The notes beneath the pieces were generated by a model. That model ran no database searches. It saw nothing but the letters and a program-made list of their open reading frames with translations, and was not told the origin of the DNA. A program made the position numbers and the translations under genes. From Parabacteroides sp. (lineage in GTDB: Bacteria; Bacteroidota; Bacteroidia; Bacteroidales; Tannerellaceae): a DNA stretch of 33,718 nt. Shown piece after piece: positions 8,408 to 17,122 of the stretch; positions within the stretch are counted from its first letter, which is position 1; each line of letters begins with the position of its first letter. Location: contig JAFUOJ010000012.1 of the NCBI GenBank assembly GCA_017481945.1, positions 1-33,718 on the forward strand, in the 5' to 3' direction.

Positions 8408-9193
8408 TTAGATCGGTTGATTCTCGATTTTAAAAAGATGGAGCGCGTTTTTTCTGGTCGTCTCAACCACGGTTTCAAGCGGTAATCCGTACACTTGTGC
8501 TATCTTTTCTGCCGTTTTCCAGATGTAGACCGGTTCATTTCTTTTCCCTCGATAAGGAACAGGTGCCAAATAGGGGGCGTCTGTTTCCAATACGATTTGT
8601 TGCAGGTCTGTCTGTTGTATGACTTCTGATAGTTTAGAGTTTTTGAAGGTAATTACCCCGTTGATTCCAATCTTGAAGTTTGTTAATTTTTTTATTTCTT
8701 CTAACTCTGCCGCACTACCGGTAAAGCTATGGAAGACACCCGTCAGTTTCTCCGGTCCTACCTTATATAATATATCAAATACTTCCGGAAAAGCTTCTCG
8801 TGTATGAATAGCTACCGGTAACCGGAGGTCTATACTCCATAGAAGTTGCTCTTCAAAGACCTTTTTTTGTTCTTTTAGGTAACTTTTGTCCCAATAGAGG
8901 TCGATACCGATTTCCCCGATACCGCAGTAGGAGCGTTTTCCTAACCAACTTTCTGTCGCCTTTAACAGCTCTGCATATTGGCTGTCTACGCTGGTCGGGT
9001 GGAGTCCCATCATCGGGTACGCAAAGTCCGGATAACGATCGCATAACTCATGCATACGGTCGATTGTTGTCGTATCAACGTTCGGCAGTAGAAGTTTTTC
9101 GATTCCGGATTCTTTGGCTACTGTAATCAGTTGCTCCTGTTCCGGGTCGAACTCTTCTAAATAGAGGTGATTATGAGTGTCGATTAATTGCAT
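8408..9193 (-). CDS. tatD: TatD-family metal-dependent hydrolase/DNase
   Basis: The 261-residue TIM-barrel metal hydrolase has the family's motifs in order: THNH at 6-9 (metal-binding HxH), YCGIGEIGIDLYW with the bridging Glu, AIHTREA, GVFHSFTGSAAE and LETDAPYLAP. The last of these holds the active-site Asp. Members act as 3'-5' exonucleases or on modified DNA/RNA ends, and the exact substrate here is not determined. Its start is 3 bp after the stop of the polyprenyl synthase gene, so the two are co-transcribed. Confidence 0.93.
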   Translation of the reverse strand: MQLIDTHNHLYLEEFDPEQEQLITVAKESGIEKLLLPNVDTTTIDRMHELCDRYPDFAYPMMGLHPTSVDSQYAELLKATESWLGKRSYCGIGEIGIDLYWDKSYLKEQKKVFEEQLLWSIDLRLPVAIHTREAFPEVFDILYKVGPEKLTGVFHSFTGSAAELEEIKKLTNFKIGINGVITFKNSKLSEVIQQTDLQQIVLETDAPYLAPVPYRGKRNEPVYIWKTAEKIAQVYGLPLETVVETTRKNALHLFKIENQPI

Positions 9194-9196
9194 ATA

Positions 9197-10171
9197 CTAT
9201 GATTGTCGATTCATTAAACGAGCACTTACCTCTTTCAATATCGTTAATTTCTCCGGTGCTACCTGTAGAGAGTTCAGGTACTCCATAGCACTTATATAAT
9301 AGGTATGGATTTTCTCTTCAGATAGTTCCTTCAAATGAAGTTGGTTGTAGATGGCAGTAACTGCTGCTATCTTTTCTGCCGGATCAAATTCTTTTTTATG
9401 AATCCAATCGTTTAAGATGGCTCTCTGTTGCTCGGACACTAAGCGAAGTGCATTGATTAACAGGAATGTCTTTTTGTTACAGAGGATGTCCCCACCGATA
9501 TTCTTTCCGAAAGTGGCGGTGTCTCCGTACACATCCAACAGGTCGTCTTGAAGCTGAAAGGCCAATCCGATGTGGATACCAAACTGGTACAGTGCTTCTG
9601 CGTCTTCTTTAGGTGCGTTTCCTACAATAGCTCCCATCTTCAGGGCACAGGCTAAAAGGACGGCTGTCTTGAGGCGAATCATCTCGATGTATTCCGCTTC
9701 GCTTACATCAGTACGTGATTCAAATTCCATGTCGTATTGCTGCCCTCCGCAAATCTCAAGGGCGGTCGCTGTAAATAGATGTAAGATTTCTTTTAAGGAT
9801 TCGGGAGCAGTCTCTTCAATTAACTGATAAGCGGCTATCAACATGGCGTCTCCGGAAAGAATCGCAGTGTTGGCATTCCATACTTTATGTACAGTCGGCT
9901 TATTCCTTCTTTTGTCCGCTTCGTCCATCAGGTCGTCATGCAAGAGGGTGAAATTGTGGAAAACTTCAAGACCTAATGCAGGTTTGATAGCTGCGTCTAC
10001 CTCCTCTTTGTAGAGGTTACAAGCCATTAATACAAGGGCGGGGCGTATTCTCTTTCCGCCTAACGACAGGATGTATTCGATAGGTTCATATAAACTCTTG
10101 GGCGGATAGGTGAATTGAAGTTGGGCAATCTCCTGCTCAATCTTCTGAAGAATCTCATTAAAAGATAACAT
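9197..10171 (-). CDS. Trans-isoprenyl diphosphate synthase (polyprenyl synthetase)
   Basis: The 324-residue all-helical protein condenses isopentenyl diphosphate onto an allylic diphosphate. It has GGKRIRPALVLMA near 38-50, the first Asp-rich motif HDDLMDEADKRR (DDxxD at 79-83), GGQQYDMEFE, and the second Asp-rich motif FQLQDDLLDVYGD. Phe74 and Thr75 precede the first motif by five and four residues. I cannot settle from this whether the product is C15, C20 or longer, so no symbol is given. The gene precedes tatD by 3 bp and follows tonB across a terminator, probably relying partly on read-through. No -7 element was found in the gap. Confidence 0.92.
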   Translation of the reverse strand: MLSFNEILQKIEQEIAQLQFTYPPKSLYEPIEYILSLGGKRIRPALVLMACNLYKEEVDAAIKPALGLEVFHNFTLLHDDLMDEADKRRNKPTVHKVWNANTAILSGDAMLIAAYQLIEETAPESLKEILHLFTATALEICGGQQYDMEFESRTDVSEAEYIEMIRLKTAVLLACALKMGAIVGNAPKEDAEALYQFGIHIGLAFQLQDDLLDVYGDTATFGKNIGGDILCNKKTFLLINALRLVSEQQRAILNDWIHKKEFDPAEKIAAVTAIYNQLHLKELSEEKIHTYYISAMEYLNSLQVAPEKLTILKEVSARLMNRQS

Positions 10172-10183
10172 AACTATTTGTTT

Positions 10184-10214
10184 AAAAAGAAAAGGCTGCG
10201 TTGAAGCAGCCTTT
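10184..10214 (-). terminator. Terminator of tonB
   Basis: On the minus strand AAAGGCTGC and GCAGCCTTT form a 9-bp stem with a 6-nt loop, followed by TTCTTTTTAAA. It starts 21 nt after the tonB stop and 13 nt before the polyprenyl synthase start. Confidence 0.8.
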
Positions 10215-10234
10215 CCGTACTGATTTACATGTTA

Positions 10235-10927
10235 TTATTGTAATCTGAATGTTACAGGTACTGTATATTTAACACGTACTGGTTTACCGCGCTGTTCACC
10301 CGGTTTCCATTTCGGCATTGCGTTGATCACGCGAAGCGCTTCTTTATCCAAAGAAGGGTCAACACCACGCAATACAACTGCGTCCACGATAGAACCGTCT
10401 TTGTTGATGACGAAAGAACATGAAACACGACCTTGGATACCGTTTTCCTGTGCAATTACCGGATATTTGATAGCGTTTGCCAAGTATTTCATCAAAGCTG
10501 CCATACCACCCGGGAATTCCGGCATTTTTTCTACTACGGTAAAGATCTGCTGTTCAGATTCTTCTTCCTCTTCTACTACTGCAGGCGGAACGTATGCTTC
10601 CTGTTGTGCTGCTGTTGCATCGTCTTCTGAAGAAGCGATTTCAACGTCGTCCAACTTCACATCATCTTCCACAACGTTCAACTCTTCAACGATAGCCGGT
10701 GCTGGAGGTGGTGGAGGTGGTGGGGGAGGCGTATCCTCCGGTCTCGTAATTTCAATTTCCTCTTCCGCGATGACATCCGCTACGCCCTCGTCTTGGACAA
10801 TAGTGATCTCACGGTTGCTCCATTCGAAGCCAACGAACATGACAGCCAAACCGACAATCATACCCATCAGGATACCCGTCAACTTGCCTTTTTCCAAGTC
10901 CGCTTTCGGTGATTTCTTAATTTCCAT
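10235..10927 (-). CDS. tonB: TonB energy transducer
   Basis: The 230-residue protein couples the ExbB-ExbD motor to outer-membrane receptors. It has a short cytoplasmic start (MEIKKSPKADLEKGK), one transmembrane helix (about 18-36, ILMGMIVGLAVMFVGFEW), a periplasmic linker with nine consecutive prolines near 70 and a long acidic stretch. The C-terminal TonB domain follows (about 140-230, with YPVIAQENGIQGRVSCSFVI and VPVTFRLQ). I place the start at the ATG ending at 10927. The frame extends 13 codons upstream to a TTG, but that TTG is part of the promoter's -7 element and would not be translated. It is divergent from porQ. Confidence 0.94.
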   Translation of the reverse strand: MEIKKSPKADLEKGKLTGILMGMIVGLAVMFVGFEWSNREITIVQDEGVADVIAEEEIEITRPEDTPPPPPPPPPAPAIVEELNVVEDDVKLDDVEIASSEDDATAAQQEAYVPPAVVEEEEESEQQIFTVVEKMPEFPGGMAALMKYLANAIKYPVIAQENGIQGRVSCSFVINKDGSIVDAVVLRGVDPSLDKEALRVINAMPKWKPGEQRGKPVRVKYTVPVTFRLQ

Positions 10928-10963
10928 ATAAATAAATTTTAAAGATGTGTTTTTCTTCTGCGA

Positions 10964-10971
10964 CAAATATA
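10964..10971 (-). promoter_or_regulatory. -7 element of tonB
   Basis: The minus-strand TATATTTG is a full TAnnTTTG match 37 nt before the tonB ATG. An ATTG lies about 22 nt upstream as a possible -33 element. The TTG that opens the longest in-frame extension of tonB is the last part of this element. Confidence 0.7.
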
Positions 10972-11119
10972 CGGATTATTTTCAAAATCGGAACAATCCG
11001 TACTAAATAGTGCTGTTTTTTTACTTTTTTTTTGACTCTGAACAAAAATAATGGGGATAATATACCTTTTTCTCTTTTTCTCCGTTTCTCTATAGAAGAG
11101 GTATATTCCTCTATTTGTT

Positions 11120-11127
11120 TATCTTTG
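11120..11127 (+). promoter_or_regulatory. -7 element of porQ
   Basis: TATCTTTG matches TAnnTTTG 23 nt before the porQ start. No -33 TTTG lies at the usual distance. A short inverted repeat, AGAGG and CCTCT with a 6-nt gap (11097-11112), lies where a -33 element would sit and could be an operator. That is only a guess. Confidence 0.6.
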
Positions 11128-11149
11128 TACGCATTTTACTATAGAAATA

Positions 11150-12142
11150 ATGAGAAATATTCTATTTATACTTTTCTTCTCCCTTTTAGGGTTGACGGTT
11201 GTTGCGCAAACGGGGGATACCGGATATACCTTTTTGCGTTATCCAGCTTCGGCAAGAGCCAATGCCTTGGGGGGTAATAATGTCTCTTTGGTGGAGCGTG
11301 ACCCGTCACTGATTTATCATAACCCGGCGTTGTTGGGAGCAGAAATGGATCAAATGCTAAACTTAAATTATTTGAACTATATCTCTGATATTAATGTAGG
11401 TAGCGCTCTTTTCACAAAAGCGATTAAAGAAAAGGGGGCTTGGGGTGTCGGGGCTTCGTTCTTTAGTCAAGGGAATATTCGAGGCATGTCGGAGGAGGGA
11501 TTACCAACCGGTGACTTTACGGCAAAGGATATTAGTATCAATGGTTTCTATTCACATGACCTTTCGGAACATTGGCGTGGAGGGGTTTCGCTGAAGTTCC
11601 TTTATTCCAACATTGGGGACTACAGTTCTATGGGGTTAGCGGTTGACGCCGGACTGAGTTATTATGATTCGGAAAAGGACTTTTCCTTTGGTTTTATTTT
11701 TAAGAGCATTGGGGCGCAATTAAAGGCCTACGAGGATGAAAGGCAGAAGCTCCCTTGGGATATTCAGATGGGGATTTCAAAACGTATGGCTCATGCACCG
11801 ATTCGACTCTCATTGACGGCCATGTATCTTAATAAATGGAAGATAAATTATGTGGACGATAGTGACAGTGAATATGAAGAGGATGATTTCTTTAAGTCTT
11901 TTATTAAACATTTGGTGATAGGTATTGACTATGTCCCTTCTGAAAACTTTTGGTTGGGTATTGGGTATAATCCGAAGAGAGCTTTGGATATGAAATTACA
12001 GGGAGGAAATGCTTTGGCTGGTTTCTCGGGAGGAGCCGGTGTACGGATTAAGATGTTTGATGTCGGTGTTTCTGTTGCTAAATACCATCCTTCGGCTCTT
12101 TCTTTTATGCTGAGCCTGTCTACAACCCTTAGTGACTTCTAA
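11150..12142 (+). CDS. porQ: PorQ-like outer-membrane beta-barrel protein (type IX secretion)
   Basis: The 330-residue protein has a signal peptide (MRNILFILFFSLLGLTVVAQ). The family's opening segment YTFLRYPASARANALGGNNVSLVERDPSLIYHNPALL follows, typical of the PorV/PorQ group of FadL-like barrels. The rest alternates short beta strands and turns and ends in Phe, as outer-membrane proteins do. In Porphyromonas, PorQ belongs to type IX secretion and works with PorU, PorV and PorZ at the cell surface. Placement just before cmk is, as I recall, seen in related genomes. PorQ homologues also occur in species without a full type IX system, so secretion activity is not proven. Confidence 0.82.
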   Translation: MRNILFILFFSLLGLTVVAQTGDTGYTFLRYPASARANALGGNNVSLVERDPSLIYHNPALLGAEMDQMLNLNYLNYISDINVGSALFTKAIKEKGAWGVGASFFSQGNIRGMSEEGLPTGDFTAKDISINGFYSHDLSEHWRGGVSLKFLYSNIGDYSSMGLAVDAGLSYYDSEKDFSFGFIFKSIGAQLKAYEDERQKLPWDIQMGISKRMAHAPIRLSLTAMYLNKWKINYVDDSDSEYEEDDFFKSFIKHLVIGIDYVPSENFWLGIGYNPKRALDMKLQGGNALAGFSGGAGVRIKMFDVGVSVAKYHPSALSFMLSLSTTLSDF

Positions 12143-12159
12143 CAATCCACAAACGGTTG

Positions 12160-12167
12160 TATATTTG
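12160..12167 (+). promoter_or_regulatory. -7 element of cmk
   Basis: TATATTTG lies 36 nt before the cmk start in the 61-bp porQ-cmk gap. No clear -33 TTTG. It suggests that cmk-ispH can be transcribed separately from porQ. Confidence 0.6.
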
Positions 12168-12203
12168 CAACTCTGTACATTTATATATATGATTAGATAG
12201 AAT

Positions 12204-12896
12204 ATGAAGAAAATTATAATAGCTATTGACGGAGTCTCTTCTACAGGGAAGAGTACGATGGCAAAGGATTTGGCCAAAGAGTTAGGATATACATATATCG
12301 ATACAGGAGCGATGTATCGAGCGGTTACGTTGTACAGCTTGCAACATGGATTCTTCTCGGGACAAACGATTGATGAAGCCCGATTGCAAGAGGCTATGCC
12401 TGATATTGATATCTCTTTCCGGTTTAATCCGGAGACCGGTCGTCCGGATACCTATCTAAATGGTGTGAAAGTGGAAAAAGAGATTCGAGGAATGGAGGTT
12501 GCCAATCGAGTGAGTCCGATCGCTGCTTTGGGCTTTGTGCGCCGAGCAATGGTCGCTAAGCAACAGGAGATGGGGAAAGCAAAGGGAATAGTGATGGATG
12601 GTCGTGATATTGGAACAGTTGTTTTCCCAGAGGCTGAGTTGAAGATATACGTTACCGCCAGTCCCGAGGTACGTGCACAACGTCGTTTAGATGAACTGAC
12701 AGCGAAAGGAGAGTCTGCTTCGTATGAGGAAGTACTTGAAAATGTAAAGACTCGCGACCATATTGATATGACACGCGAAGAGAGTCCGCTTCGTAAAGCT
12801 GACGATGCTTTAGAGTTGGACAACTCTCATCTGACGATTGCTGAACAGAAGGCATGGCTTTTGGAACAATATAATAAGGTGGTAACGGCAAAGTAA
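12204..12896 (+). CDS. cmk: Cytidylate kinase
   Basis: The 230-residue P-loop nucleoside monophosphate kinase phosphorylates CMP/dCMP with ATP. It shows the Walker A loop [16 protein letters not shown] near residue 8, then [14 protein letters not shown] (nucleotide-binding), [40 protein letters not shown] and the C-terminal [22 protein letters not shown]. All are diagnostic of Cmk. It lies 3 bp before ispH, so the two are co-transcribed. Confidence 0.96.
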   Translation: MKKIIIAIDGVSSTGKSTMAKDLAKELGYTYIDTGAMYRAVTLYSLQHGFFSGQTIDEARLQEAMPDIDISFRFNPETGRPDTYLNGVKVEKEIRGMEVANRVSPIAALGFVRRAMVAKQQEMGKAKGIVMDGRDIGTVVFPEAELKIYVTASPEVRAQRRLDELTAKGESASYEEVLENVKTRDHIDMTREESPLRKADDALELDNSHLTIAEQKAWLLEQYNKVVTAK

Positions 12897-12899
12897 AAC

Positions 12900-13772
12900 A
12901 TGGTTGAGGTTGAGATAGACAAGGGGTCCGGCTTTTGTTTTGGCGTTGTGACAGCGATAGAGAGTGCTGAGCGGGAACTTAAGAATACCGATACGTTGTA
13001 TTGCTTGGGGGACATTGTGCACAATAGCTTGGAAGTGGAGCGACTGGAGGCTTTGGGCTTGCGGACGATTGAGCATGAAGAGTTCAAACAGCTGAAAGGG
13101 AAGAAAGTATTGCTGCGTGCGCATGGTGAACCTCCTTCTACTTACAGATGGGCGGATCAGAACGAAATTACGATTGTGGACGCTACTTGTCCGGTAGTTC
13201 TTCAATTACAACGTAGGATCCATAAATGCTATGAAGCGACTCGGGAGAATCGTACACAGGTGGTTATCTATGGAAAGAAGGGACATGCCGAGGTGAATGG
13301 CTTGGTTGGACAAACGGAAGGAACTGCAATCGTCATCGAGAAGGTGGAGGATTTGGATCGGTTAGATTTTCGGCGGAACATCTGTCTATTCTCACAAACG
13401 ACCAAATCTTTAGATGGATTTCGAGAGGTGGTAGCTGAGATTCAACGACGGATTACGGAAGGGGTAACCTTTGAATATTTTGATACCATTTGTCGACAGG
13501 TGGCGAATCGACTACCCAATATCAAGAAGTTTGCTTCTGAACATGATTGGGTGTACTTCGTGGCAGGGAAGAAAAGTTCTAATGGTAAAATGCTTTTGGA
13601 AGAGTGTCGGAAAGCGAATCCGAATACGGTTTTTATCTCGGAAGTAAGAGAAATTGTAGAGCCGTTACCAAAGAGTGTGAGAAGCGTAGGTGTCTGTGGG
13701 GCAACCTCAACACCGAAGTGGTTGATGGAGGAGGTTGCGATTCGGATTCGAGAGTTGAATCAAGGCCGTTGA
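12900..13772 (+). CDS. ispH: 4-hydroxy-3-methylbut-2-enyl diphosphate reductase
   Basis: The 290-residue iron-sulfur enzyme makes IPP and DMAPP in the last step of the MEP pathway. The three cluster-binding cysteines are Cys13 (GSGFCFGV), Cys97 (VDATCPVV) and Cys198 (TICRQVANR), close to E. coli positions 12, 96 and 197. The substrate-binding segments IVHNSLEV, LRAHGEPP and GATSTPKWLMEEV are present. It has no S1-domain fusion. The product feeds polyprenyl synthases such as the one at 9.2-10.2 kb. It is co-transcribed with cmk. Confidence 0.96.
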   Translation: MVEVEIDKGSGFCFGVVTAIESAERELKNTDTLYCLGDIVHNSLEVERLEALGLRTIEHEEFKQLKGKKVLLRAHGEPPSTYRWADQNEITIVDATCPVVLQLQRRIHKCYEATRENRTQVVIYGKKGHAEVNGLVGQTEGTAIVIEKVEDLDRLDFRRNICLFSQTTKSLDGFREVVAEIQRRITEGVTFEYFDTICRQVANRLPNIKKFASEHDWVYFVAGKKSSNGKMLLEECRKANPNTVFISEVREIVEPLPKSVRSVGVCGATSTPKWLMEEVAIRIRELNQGR

Positions 13773-13798
13773 TAATTGGTAAATAATTGCTATATTTG
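13768..13798 (+). promoter_or_regulatory. Promoter of pfkA
   Basis: GTTG (13768-13771) and TATATTTG (13791-13798) are separated by 19 nt, a near-perfect Bacteroidota promoter. It lies 26 nt before the pfkA start and overlaps the end of ispH, so pfkA is probably transcribed independently. Confidence 0.7.
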
Positions 13799-13824
13799 TC
13801 GTGAATAATTTAAAGTAATACGCT

Positions 13825-14805
13825 ATGTCTACAGTAAAGTGTATTGGTATTTTAACATCCGGAGGAGACGCTCCCGGTATGAATGCTGCGATTCGAGCAG
13901 TGACACGCTCTGCTATTTATAACGGAATGGCAGTGAAAGGTATCTATAGAGGATACAAAGGGTTAATAACCAATGAAATTGAAGATTTCAAAACTCAGAA
14001 CGTTAGTAATATAATTCAACGTGGAGGTACGATCTTAAAGACGGCCCGCTGTACGGAATTTAAAACTCCGGAAGGTCGCCAGCAGGCGTATGAACGTTTG
14101 AAAGAACATGGAATTGACGCTTTGGTGGCAATCGGAGGGGATGGAACGTTGACAGGAGCACGTATCTTTGCGCAGGAGTTTAATTTCCCGATAGTAGGAT
14201 TACCCGGTACGATTGACAATGATTTGTATGGAACGGATATTACAATCGGTTATGATACGGCATTGAATACCATTATGGAATGTGTCGATAAGATTCGTGA
14301 TACGGCAACTTCTCATGAACGTTTGTTCTTTATTGAGGTGATGGGACGTGACGCTGGTTTCTTAGCATTGAATGGTGCGATTGCATCTGGGGCAGAGGCT
14401 GCGATTATACCTGAAATCTCTATGGAAAAGGACCAGTTGGCTGAGATGATTGAGGCTGGTTTCCGTAAGTCAAAGAATAGTAGTATCGTATTGGTTGCGG
14501 AAAGTGAAGTGACCGGTGGAGCTATGGGCGTTGCTGAACGTGTAAAGAAAGAGTATCCGCAGTTTGATGTACGTGTGTCTATTTTAGGACACTTGCAACG
14601 AGGTGGTTCTCCGACAGCTCAAGACCGTATCTTGGCAACCCGTATGGGAGTCGCTGCGATAGACGCTTTGTTGGATGATCAACGTAATGTGATGATGGGT
14701 ATTCAAAATGACGAGATTGTGTATGTGCCCTTCTCTAAGGCGATCAAGAATGATAAGCCGATTAATCGAGATTTGTTGGATACGCTACGTATCTCTTCCA
14801 TTTGA
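13825..14805 (+). CDS. pfkA: ATP-dependent 6-phosphofructokinase
   Basis: The 326-residue group A phosphofructokinase phosphorylates fructose 6-phosphate in glycolysis. It shows [16 protein letters not shown] at the start, GGDGT at 104-108 and PGTIDND with catalytic Asp131. It also has [12 protein letters not shown] and [16 protein letters not shown]. Gly107 occupies the position that is Gly in ATP-using enzymes and Asp in pyrophosphate-using ones, so ATP is the predicted donor. Length is that of the bacterial ATP-PFK. It has its own promoter and ends in a strong terminator. Confidence 0.96.
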   Translation: MSTVKCIGILTSGGDAPGMNAAIRAVTRSAIYNGMAVKGIYRGYKGLITNEIEDFKTQNVSNIIQRGGTILKTARCTEFKTPEGRQQAYERLKEHGIDALVAIGGDGTLTGARIFAQEFNFPIVGLPGTIDNDLYGTDITIGYDTALNTIMECVDKIRDTATSHERLFFIEVMGRDAGFLALNGAIASGAEAAIIPEISMEKDQLAEMIEAGFRKSKNSSIVLVAESEVTGGAMGVAERVKKEYPQFDVRVSILGHLQRGGSPTAQDRILATRMGVAAIDALLDDQRNVMMGIQNDEIVYVPFSKAIKNDKPINRDLLDTLRISSI

Positions 14806-14819
14806 TAACTGATTAAGTA

Positions 14820-14868
14820 AAAGGAAAGAAAAGCCGGTGAACATTGCTCACCGGCTTTTCTTTCCTTT
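14820..14868. terminator. Bidirectional terminator between pfkA and meaB
   Basis: A perfect 21-bp stem (14820-14840 with 14848-14868) encloses a 7-nt loop. Its core is GCCGGTGA/TCACCGGC and its outer part is purine-rich on one strand and T/C-rich on the other. It lies between convergent genes, 10 nt before the meaB stop. Confidence 0.9.
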
Positions 14869-14878
14869 GGGTAAATAA

Positions 14879-15976
14879 TTATTGGTTTGAAATGTTGTCT
14901 AAGAAAAGGTCCATCATGCGCTTGGCAGCTACGAAGGAACTGATTTCGTTGTTCAATACCTGTTGTTCGGTAAAGTTCAACATCTTCTCTACTGCTGGAT
15001 TGTGGTAGAAAGTTTCACGCAGTGTGTCATTAATACTTTCGTACATCCAGTATTTGGCCTGCTCGTTACGTTTGTATTCGAAGTAGCCGTTCTGTTTTGT
15101 GAACGCCATATATTCATCCACCATATCCCAAATTGGCTTGATTCCTAAGTTATAATATCCGGAATAGGTGAGAACCTTTGGAAACCAACCTGATTCAGCG
15201 GGTGGAAATAGATGTAAAGCATTACGGAATTGGGCAGCAGCCATATTGGCTTTTTCGATATTGTCTCCATCTGCTTTATTGATAATGATTCCGTCTGCCA
15301 TTTCCATGATACCTCGTTTGATACCTTGTAACTCATCGCCTGTTCCTGCTAATTGAATCAGTAGGAAGAAATCGACCATGGAATGTACTGCAGTTTCACT
15401 CTGACCAACTCCTACAGTTTCAACGAAAACAGTATCGAAGCCTGCAGCTTCACAAAGGATAATCGTTTCGCGGGTTTTACGAGCAACTCCTCCTAAAGAA
15501 CCCGCAGAGGGTGAAGGACGTATAAATGCATTCTTCTCTCGTGAAAGAGCTTCCATACGGGTTTTATCACCAAGGATACTCCCTTTAGAGCGTTCACTAC
15601 TGGGGTCAATAGCCAAAACTGCTAACTTTTTTCCCTGTTGGATGAGGTGCATACCGAATACGTCGATAGAGGTACTTTTTCCTGCACCCGGAACACCTGT
15701 GATACCAATACGCATAGATTTCCCTGCGTAGGGCAAACATTTTTCAATAATCTCCTGCGCCACCTGTTGATGTTCGTATTTGGCACTTTCTACTAAAGTG
15801 ACGGCCTGACTAAGGATGGTAATATTCCCTTTGAGGATACCTTCAACAAATTCTGCTGGTGTGTACTGTCTACGTTGAATCCTTCTCTTTAGATAGGGAT
15901 TTACAGTTGGTACATCGGCTACACCTTTATTGACTTTCAGCCCTTTGTATTGATCTTCGTTTTCAGGATGTTCCAT
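14879..15976 (-). CDS. meaB: MeaB/ArgK-family G-protein chaperone of methylmalonyl-CoA mutase
   Basis: The 365-residue P-loop GTPase protects and reloads the B12 cofactor of methylmalonyl-CoA mutase, the enzyme of the succinate-to-propionate route used by many Bacteroidales. It shows the Walker A loop GITGVPGAGKST (Lys100), LAIDPSSERSKGSILGDKTRM, FVETVGVGQSE and the guanine-specificity motif NKAD. The mutase genes are not in this window. It follows the larger DUF1573 gene by 6 bp and shares its transcript. Confidence 0.93.
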   Translation of the reverse strand: MEHPENEDQYKGLKVNKGVADVPTVNPYLKRRIQRRQYTPAEFVEGILKGNITILSQAVTLVESAKYEHQQVAQEIIEKCLPYAGKSMRIGITGVPGAGKSTSIDVFGMHLIQQGKKLAVLAIDPSSERSKGSILGDKTRMEALSREKNAFIRPSPSAGSLGGVARKTRETIILCEAAGFDTVFVETVGVGQSETAVHSMVDFFLLIQLAGTGDELQGIKRGIMEMADGIIINKADGDNIEKANMAAAQFRNALHLFPPAESGWFPKVLTYSGYYNLGIKPIWDMVDEYMAFTKQNGYFEYKRNEQAKYWMYESINDTLRETFYHNPAVEKMLNFTEQQVLNNEISSFVAAKRMMDLFLDNISNQ

Positions 15977-15982
15977 AGTAGT

Positions 15983-17098
15983 CTATTTTTCTGCTGTTAC
16001 CTTAACTAATCGTACTGGACCGTTCGGGTCGTTACATACGATGTTGATTAAGGCTTCTAATTTCGTTTTTATCTCTTTTGGGCGAACAGTAACCTTGATC
16101 GTGGTTGTCATACCCGGCTTAATCTCTTTTTTACCTCCTGACACAGCGACTTTATCGTCATCACAAGTTGCACTATAAATAACCAGTGGGGACTTACCGG
16201 AATTGGTGACTTCTATGGTTCCACTGACTCTTCCTCCGACTAAAGGAATGATACTATTCTTATTGGGCAACTTACCAAAATCTAACAACGTACCAGATAG
16301 TTGAGCTACGGGAGCTTTGGCTTTTTCCGTTGAACTAAGTTTACTAAAGTCATCAATTACGTTGGCTGCAATATATAAATCGCTTTCTGTTCCCTTTTTT
16401 TGACCAATACTGCGGACGGTAATAGGAATGTTGCCCGTAAGCCGACCTTTCTGTTTGATTTGTTTAGCGTCTAATAAAACGGAAATTTCTCCAACTTCTC
16501 CCGGTGATAATTTTGTAGGAGTCGCTGTTACATTCAAATAGTTTGCAATCTTTCCTATTTGGATATTTAATGAAGTCTTTCCTTCGTTGATTACATGAAT
16601 TTTGTGACCTAAAGTTTCTTCTGGACGAATCGTGTTATAAAAGACCTGCTTGGTTTCTAACTTCAAGTCACCAATGGCATAAGGATATGTGAATATTGGT
16701 TGTGCCTCTTTGGGTGTGACATTCCCTTTTATACCTAAAGAGAAACTACCTTTTTTACCGTTACTGTAGATAGAAATAGTTTTGTAAAAAGGACCAGGAC
16801 GCCCTTTGGGGTTGTAAGTGACTTTGATTTGTCCTGTTTTACCCGGTGCAATCGGTTCTTTACTCCATTCAGGTTGCGTACAACCACAGGAAGCCGTAAT
16901 TCGAGTGATGACCAAAGGTACATCCCCCGTATTTTTTATGGTAAATATGTGGCTGGCTAATCCGTCTAATTCACCAATCGTTCCGAAGTTGTGGATTAGT
17001 ACGTCTGCACCGATTTGAGCTTTATTTTGTGCAAGCATACTGTTCACTGCGAATAGTATGCTTGCACAGATAAAGAGCACTGTTTTTTTATTCAACAT
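15983..17098 (-). CDS. Secreted DUF1573 protein, three-repeat form
   Basis: The 371-residue protein has a signal peptide (MLNKKTVLFICASILFAVNSMLAQ) and immunoglobulin-like DUF1573 repeats. The first repeat (about 28-130) carries the hallmark TIKNTGDVPLVITRITASCGCTQPEW with its CGC and PGKTGQIKVTYNP. Two more divergent repeats follow, the last with SPLVIYSATCDDDKVAVSG. Function is unknown; these domains resemble ASPM/SPD-2/Hydin folds and are thought to bind other proteins. The frame extends 7 codons upstream to a TTG, but the ATG at 17098 starts directly at the signal peptide and is preferred. The first repeat is a close duplicate of the neighbouring gene. Confidence 0.85.
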   Translation of the reverse strand: MLNKKTVLFICASILFAVNSMLAQNKAQIGADVLIHNFGTIGELDGLASHIFTIKNTGDVPLVITRITASCGCTQPEWSKEPIAPGKTGQIKVTYNPKGRPGPFYKTISIYSNGKKGSFSLGIKGNVTPKEAQPIFTYPYAIGDLKLETKQVFYNTIRPEETLGHKIHVINEGKTSLNIQIGKIANYLNVTATPTKLSPGEVGEISVLLDAKQIKQKGRLTGNIPITVRSIGQKKGTESDLYIAANVIDDFSKLSSTEKAKAPVAQLSGTLLDFGKLPNKNSIIPLVGGRVSGTIEVTNSGKSPLVIYSATCDDDKVAVSGGKKEIKPGMTTTIKVTVRPKEIKTKLEALINIVCNDPNGPVRLVKVTAEK

Positions 17099-17122
17099 GC
17101 TTGTAATTCCGTTTTCCAATTA

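Noticed and set aside
10323-10931. A 202-codon plus-strand frame opposite tonB with a long glycine run
   Set aside because: The glycines are the antisense of TonB's polyproline codons, and tonB itself is fully supported.
12452-13205. Several minus-strand frames of 74-131 codons across cmk and ispH
   Set aside because: All are antisense to genes with complete catalytic motifs, and their translations are Ser/His-rich with no recognisable domains.
17096-17119. TTG at 17119 as the start of the larger DUF1573 protein
   Set aside because: It would add MENGITS ahead of a well-formed signal peptide that already begins with ATG at 17098. The TTG sits only 3 bp after the previous gene's stop, which alone is not enough support.
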